DNA from: Macrophomina tecta
Lineage: Eukaryota; Ascomycota; Dothideomycetes; Botryosphaeriales; Botryosphaeriaceae
Length of the DNA stretch: 64,000 nucleotides
Direction of reading: 5' to 3'
Assembly (NCBI GenBank): GCA_024180945.1
Contig: JAKSGN010000035.1
Location: forward strand, 1,674,001-1,738,000
A model generated the notes under the pieces. The model did not search any database and was not told where the DNA came from. It saw only the letters and a list, made by a program, of their open reading frames with translations. This document shows, one piece after another, positions 58,099-64,000 of the stretch; position 1 is the stretch's first letter, and every line of letters starts with the position of its first letter. Both the position numbers and the translations under genes were made by a program.

Positions 58099-59366
58099 CC
58101 TGGGCGGTTGTTGTTCGACACGGTCGAACGTACGTCAGGTATGAGCGGTGGTGTTTTCGGATCGGGGGTGAGGTATGTCGCGTGTGGGAGGTACACGAAG
58201 CGTTGCGGTGCGTAGGTGTGTGTGGACAGCGGAGTGGGACGGTCACAATCTTATAGGCAGCTGCCGCACGGAGTGAATGGGTGGCTGAAGGTGACAGTTG
58301 TGTAGTAGCTCGGGCGCAGATACTGTTCGGTCGGCGGGCGAGGCTCGCGCAGTTGTGAGAGCTCGCAGCTGCGGCAGCGGATTTTCACAGATCTGGGGTC
58401 CTGCCCAGGCTTGCATCATCCCGCGCCGCTGCGGCAACAACTTTGCTGCCTGTCTAGCAGACATTAGGAAAACACACCTCGCCTGGCATGGCTGTGACGG
58501 ATTTTCCTTGGCATATCCGGCGCGTTCCACATCAACTGCTCGTATGTGATCTAGCTATATTAGCGAATATTGTTATTGCTCACGCACCCAGCGTTAGATC
58601 GCTCGGAGCGACAATTATGTAGTGACCACTCCAAGTACTTTTATTTCTTCTTCAGTCCGACTGCCGCACGACCTCCTTCCTCTCCTTCATGTTTCCTGAT
58701 CTTTCGCCTTCGCTCTCCTTACTCGAGCTGACATTGTGTCGTAAGAGATTCGTGAAACGGCATCCATGACATGTTCGTCTGCATGGCTGCTTCAACTTCC
58801 TATCTATTGAATTGTTCCGCTGTCACTAAGCACTCAAGCGAACTTTAAATCAGCCTACTAGCCTATATATATAGCGATCCTCCTCTCCCATGTCGTACCA
58901 ATCACGAAGTTGGAGTTCTTCCCATCCGTGACTGTTCCGTAAGTATGAAGTGCCCGCTGCATTTAAACAAGTGAATTCTTTCATGAAATTGATTCGCTTT
59001 GCTCAATTACCCTAGAGCTCGGGCTGGGGTATCACAGATAAAAAACACAAAAAAACTCACATGAACTCCTCCCTCATGCAGGTTTGACCAAAAAAAAAAA
59101 AAAAAAAAAAAAGGAGGAAAAAGCATTAACACCCGTTCGCTTGATGGATGCCTTAAAAACAAAACCTCCCACCCCTCCACCAAAAAAGACCTCCCCGGAA
59201 ACCCAAACACCCAATAACAGATATCGTATCCTCCACTGGCGTCCATTGCCATTTGTCGGATGGTTATATGCGGCGCGGCTCACTCTTCCCCTCCTGGATT
59301 CGGCATTCACGGGCCCTCGCGCAGAGCTGAAGAGCGCGTGAGAAGTGGACGATAGAGGGCATACTT
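58099..59366. other. Intergenic between U2 A' promoter and ULP1 3' end
   Basis: About 1.27 kb without a supported gene. It contains a 23-nt A run at 59090-59112. The left end should hold the U2 A' promoter and the right end the ULP1 3' UTR. Confidence 0.55.
59090..59112. repeat. A homopolymer, 23 nt
   Basis: Uninterrupted A run about 255 nt past the ULP1 stop on the plus strand. Confidence 0.95.
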
Positions 59367-62300
59367 CTACTCCCAGTCCAGACTACCAGAAAGCATGTGA
59401 TCTGCGATCTGGTGGCGGACTCGGAGTATCCCCTCCGTAGACGTCTGGTACATGTTCGGCTCAAAATCGAGGCCCAACACAACCGCCCGCGCATTCTGGA
59501 GCACGAAGACTCCACAGTCAGAACCATTGCTCTGCCTCGGGGACCGCTGTTCCTGGATGATGCGCCATTGCTGCGCATCGAATGCTGAACCCAGCACCAA
59601 CTCGACCCACTCAAGGACTTTGTTGGCGTAGGGGTGGGCTGAACCGTTGAGACTATCGAAGTATTCGATAGTTTTCTCCGTGCCGGAGATAACCACAAGC
59701 CGCCAGTGGAGGCTGTGGCAGATTGGGATGAACACCCGCTCACACTCGAGCAAACGTCCCTTGTCTAGCTTGGGCGCCCTGGCCCAGCCCCTGACCGCCT
59801 GGACACCCTTCTGGCTCAGGGTGCCCCAAAACTGGGACAAGATGTTGGCATATGGTGGAGCCTTTCCGGCCTTCTTGTCCTGGTCCGTGTAGCCCCTCTT
59901 CTCACACGCCTTCTTGACAAGCTCGCCAATAAAGTAGTTAACCACCTCATCGTTGAGCCAATCAGTCTTGGGAACCAAAGTGCGAAGGTCTTGGACTCTA
60001 AGATTCTGTTTGAGCTCTTCCGCAGGGTGTCGCTTGAGAGCGCTGAGGATGTTGTTCTGCGCAGCCGCAGTAATCTCTTGGTCGAGGGTCTTGCGTCTCT
60101 TTTCGAGTTTGGCCTCCTCCTCCCTCTTCTCGGCCTCTTCCTCTGCTCTCTTGATGGCCTCGGCTTCCCGTTGCCTGGCTTCTTCTGCGGCCTTTGCCTC
60201 TTCGGCCTCGCGCTTTGCCTCAGCCTGGGCCTTGAGCTTCTTCTCAAGCTCTTCTTGCTCGCGGGCTCCCTTGCGGTTGTCGGAGATCTCAAGTTCATCC
60301 AATTGGTTCTCCGCCTCGAGGAGTGATCCTTGCTTCATTAACTCTTCCAGTGACTGAGATTTAGCATTTCGCAGATCGATATGACCTCCGAAGTTCATGT
60401 GCCATTCCAACATCTTCTCAGCCTTTCCCTGGTCGTCAACATGTCCATCTTTTTTGCGACTCCTGGGTGCCTTCTGCCTGCCGTTGTGTTCCGAATGTAG
60501 GTCTTTCTTAGAGACGGGCGCCTCGCGAGAGATCTCGTTGTCATCTGCGTTATTGATGGCCGTGCCGGTATTTTCGATTTTTGTAGGACTGTCCTGGTTC
60601 TTCCGACGCATTTCCTTCGTTTCGTCGCTCCTGTTGGAAGAAGAGGTGCTAGGGCGTTCTTCTGGCTCACGGTACGTGTTGAACGAGTCAGGGTCATTGA
60701 AGAGTGCGGCAGAACTGCTCTCAGCCTTGTCAGAGAGGCTGTTCGACATGCGGACCTGAGTAATGTTATGCACCGAAGAGGGCTGCGTAATGTCCAGAAT
60801 ATTCTGCGTTTTTGGCGGGATAATAATTGCGGGTGTGTGGGGATGTTCCGACGGAGTGATGCTTTTGATGTCCTTGATGTCCTTTCTGCCCTTGATGGCC
60901 TTTCTGTCCCTGATGGTGGCCGCGCCTTCGTTCCTTGCGCTAATAGTGATGGCCACCTTGGAAATGCGCTGGCGCTGGGGGAGTTGCTTCGCGAATCGCT
61001 TTGTAAAGATGCCCGCGAAAGGGGGCCGGCTGACGGCAGTCTTGCTGGGCTCGTCATCAGTTTGTGATTGATTCTTCTTGGAGATTACATCGACCCCAAG
61101 ATGTCCTCCGGCGATGTTTTTATGGAGGCGGATACCCTTCTTGGTTGGAGTTCCTGCCCTCCTGATTTTGTCAGATGTAACGTCATGGCCATCTTCAGCA
61201 ATTGCTTCATGTGCGCACTTGAGAATGGACGTTTCATGGCCCTGTGAGGTGGAAGCGAGCTCTGTGTCAGATTGGGTGCCGTGAATGCCGGTTTGCAACT
61301 CGGTCTTGATGGTTACATCTTGAGAACCTGGGACGAAATTGCCGGTCTGTGACTCGAGCTTGATGATGTTCTTGCTGTTCTTCGTGGGCTTGAGTTTCGC
61401 ATGCACGCCCTTAGGCCTCGGCATGGATGAATTTTCCAACATGACCTTGACCCTCCTGTTGCCATGCTCGATAGAAGATGTAAAACCCGCAGGGATGTAG
61501 GATGTCTGAAGAACTGCAGCGGGACTGTGCTCGGTGTGGTTGTTTGTAATGAATTTCGGGTTTTGGGTAGGGACCGAGTCGGCAGCTGCAGTTGCTTTGG
61601 GACGCTCCCTGATGGGAGAGTCTGGGGCAAATGCACCGGGCATCGGTCTGTTGACGATGCGGCGTTTTTTTGAGAAGTTTTCGAAACCTGTGGGAACGAA
61701 GATGATTTCCTCTGGCTGGTCGTCGCTGTCGAAAAGCTGGCTGATGTTGTCTCTCTGGCGGTCTTTGCACTTGTTGACCCAGACACCGATAGTGGAGAAG
61801 AGTCTGGAGAAGAATGATGTCTTTGGCTCAGGCTCAATCCGCGTCTGCCTGGCCATGGTCTGCTTTTCGTCCAGGTCATCGTACAGCTCCACCTTGCGCT
61901 TCTTCTTGCGATCGGTCGCAATGCCTATCCTGTTTTGGGAGTCGTTTTTGTCACCCTGGCCGCTGGTATGGAAGAAGGACCTGTAGTTGGGATCGACGAG
62001 GGACTTGTACTTTTCGCCGGGCTGGAGCTTGCGCTTGAAGGTGGCCGGGTCTATATATGTGAACTCATACCCGCGCTGAAAGGGGAGAGAGTCAATCGCG
62101 CGTTGTGAGTAGGGAGTATGATGGTGCATGTAATCGTCTGTGCGATCTTCGGGAGAGGTGGGGATGTTGATGGTGGGCATTGAAGCCGGCGGTTGTTCGT
62201 CGTGACCGAGAACGTCGGGAGTCCAGTCCTGTGCGGACAAAGTCAGCAATCTGCTTCAGCAAGCAGGTATACTAAGGGTTTATGCGCGGCTGCACGCTCA

Positions 62301-62498
62301 AAGCTTACCATCGGTGAAGCGGTGAAGGTGGAGTTGGGACCGACGCTGTGGGCTGGCGTGGCGCTGGCGTTGTGGTGGCTGACGTTGCGATCGTAGGAGC
62401 GATCGAGATCCTATGCGGCGAGTCAGCACCGGCATCCCGAGAGAAGGCGCAGGCATTGCGCAGAGGTCGTAGCTCACCATGTCGGAGGTGTCCTCCAT
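59367..62498 (-). CDS. ULP1-like SUMO protease (peptidase C48)
   Basis: Three exons (62498-62478, 62410-62309, 62228-59367) give 994 residues. The first exon encodes only MEDTSDM. About 750 residues of charged, low-complexity sequence follow, including a long Glu/Ala/Lys/Arg coiled coil before the catalytic domain. The C48 domain fills the C-terminal 220 residues: TDWLNDEVVNYFIGEL opens it, and the catalytic residues are His882 (SLHWRLVV), Asp899 (EYFDSL), Gln940 and Cys946 (QSNGSDCGVF). Ulp1 matures SUMO and removes it from substrates, often at nuclear pores (family knowledge). The complete catalytic set suggests an active enzyme. The long N-terminus probably directs localisation. The divergent side has no supported gene partner. 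Confidence 0.93.
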
Positions 62499-64000
62499 GG
62501 TGATGACGTCGCGACCGGTCAGCGCAGTCGCGGTGGGTCGTGTGTCGATAGAAGGGGCTGGAGGGAGATGCGTGGTACGAGAGAGAAGGTTGGGTGTGTG
62601 CCGAGCAAAGACAAGCTGAATGTAGGCGGTGCGGGTCGCGATGTGCGGGCTATCGTGCAGCCGTAGCTTGCGTTGCGGATGATGGAGAGGTTAGGGTTGA
62701 GCGACAGACAGCTCCGAGAAAAGACGCGGCGGGCGCGATGCATCCGGGTCCGTGCACGCGGACCCTGGCACATCCCCGACATGGGCAACCGCGACTCGGC
62801 AGAGCTGTCTTCACGAGGGAAAAAGTCTGCGCTGCAGCGCGCGCCAGGCTTGCAGGAAGCAGTTGCTGGAGGCGCTGCAGTATGTAGCTCTCGGATGGCT
62901 AAACAGGTCACTGCTAGACTGCGCGAGACCCGCCCACCGCGCGCGGAGCTGATATCAACGAGCGTGGCTCAAAGAATTCCAAAGACCCTTGTGCATCACC
63001 CACACTGGCTGATGGCGCGCTAGACCAGCTATCTCGGCTGTACCTTGCGCTGGCCGCTCGTGCTGTGGCTGGTGACCGACCGGCTTGCGTCATATCCGGG
63101 TAGCTGCCTATCAGCGGTCCGCCCATGCGCTCTCTCCTTCAGACCTTCTCGAGGCACTGCGAGCTGGGAATCTATTCGCGTTCCAATATCCCTGAAAGCT
63201 TCTAACAACGCACCCGTCTGCGCTCAGATGGGGATGCTGCATTGGAGGATTGATCCTATCACTATCTGCGCCAACCTCTTTCCTGTCCCACAGTCCCGAA
63301 ATTTGGGCGCCGCACCGTTGACCTACCCAAGCCACATACACCCCGCGCTGACGTTTCTGCATGATTTTCGCATGGAAGTCCCTCGTGTCCCTGTCGATCG
63401 CTCCTGCGCCCCGCGTTCCGCGCATGCCATGCAGCGCTCCTGACCGACGTCGGCCCACCCCATGCGCGTCTCCGGTAGCTTTCCTTTCAGATGTCGCAAT
63501 CCGGTCCCTTGTTCCCCTTCCCGACAAAAGTGGACTACTTCTAGTCCGGTCACGCTCGCTCCAAGCTGCGCTTTCGCAATACAAGAGGGCACCTCTCTCT
63601 CCCCGAGCAGCATCCTATCCTCTCGATTAGATCGACTCCCAGTTCGTGATATTTGCTGCTCTTGCCCAAGAGACAACACACATGTCCTCGGCATTGCAAC
63701 CGTCCATGAACGAGCATCCGTGATTGCGTCTTCCCTCTATCCCGACCAATCCCTGGCTATGGGCCCTCTTGTGCTCGCCTGCCGGAAAATCATGAATATG
63801 CTGCCACAAAATGGCCACGTCAATTGGAATGCGGACAACCTCATGTGCTGTAAAATCATTGATCGTTCATTTCATAAATCCGTCGCGACTCATCGAATTC
63901 ACCTCATCCTCCAGAAACTTCAATTACACATGGTCATCATCACCACTCCTACTGAAACACCATAATCACACCCGCCCGATCTACACTTACCACCATCCCG
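62499..64000. other. Terminal 1.5 kb without a supported gene
   Basis: The left end should contain the ULP1 promoter and leader. Open frames up to about 165 codons occur on both strands, but none has a domain, a membrane segment or a convincing splice partner. A 5' leader of a gene beyond the window edge is possible. Confidence 0.5.

Overview
The window is a gene-dense stretch of a filamentous ascomycete genome (Pezizomycotina, probably Dothideomycetes). This rests on short GT-AG introns of about 47-90 nt with CTRAC-like branch points, GC-rich third codon positions, and genes that are normally single-copy in mould genomes: Crh-type cell-wall transglycosylase, hamartin/TSC1, Dicer-like 1, fungal-type CLC channel, OST-alpha-like membrane protein and a secreted heme-thiolate peroxygenase. 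The class-level placement is an inference; no marker in the window fixes the species.

Layout, left to right: Crh-like GH16 (354-1599 +), FIG4 phosphoinositide phosphatase (2211-5228 +), DDB1 (5839-9412 -), RNA polymerase III subunit RPC5/Rpc37 (9731-11072 +), 3-hydroxyisobutyrate dehydrogenase (12235-13525 +), CHMP7-like Snf7 protein (13736-15390 +), RAD18 (15662-17302 -), CLC chloride channel/exchanger (18562-21343 -), Dpb3-like histone-fold protein (21738-22417 +), secreted peroxygenase (22857-24176 -), MLH1 (25583-27911 -), secreted GMC oxidoreductase (28165-30052 -), a low-complexity interval with a possible broken gene (30.9-32.4 kb), TSC1/hamartin (33416-36932 -), a 2.6-kb gap, TAP42 (39546-40728 -), Dicer-like 1 (41216-46050 +), OST-alpha/DUF300 protein (46298-47761 -), cytochrome P450 (48315-50035 +), KTR-family mannosyltransferase (50972-52353 -), PAT1 decapping activator (53137-55732 +), U2 snRNP A' (57183-58098 -) and ULP1 SUMO protease (59367-62498 -). 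The last 1.5 kb holds no gene I can support.

Most genes are housekeeping and share no single pathway. Loose themes are genome maintenance (DDB1, RAD18, Dpb3-like, MLH1, ULP1), RNA metabolism (RPC5, DCL1, PAT1, U2 A'), TOR-linked signalling (TSC1, TAP42), endomembrane and ion function (FIG4, CHMP7, CLC, KTR), and secreted or redox enzymes (peroxygenase, GMC oxidoreductase, P450). Several pairs are divergent and probably share a promoter region: DDB1/RPC5, CLC/Dpb3-like, TAP42/DCL1, OST-alpha/P450 and KTR/PAT1.

I rebuilt exon structures by hand from splice signals, reading frame and family conservation, and every multi-exon model closes in frame. I found no CRISPR array, tRNA, rRNA, transposon open reading frame or clear novel multi-gene system. 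The more unusual items are a stop-free intron in the peroxygenase that mimics coding sequence, very short first coding exons in several genes, repeated 18-23 nt A/T homopolymers, a CCG-repeat polyproline tract inside MLH1, and the possible frameshifted gene near 31-32 kb.
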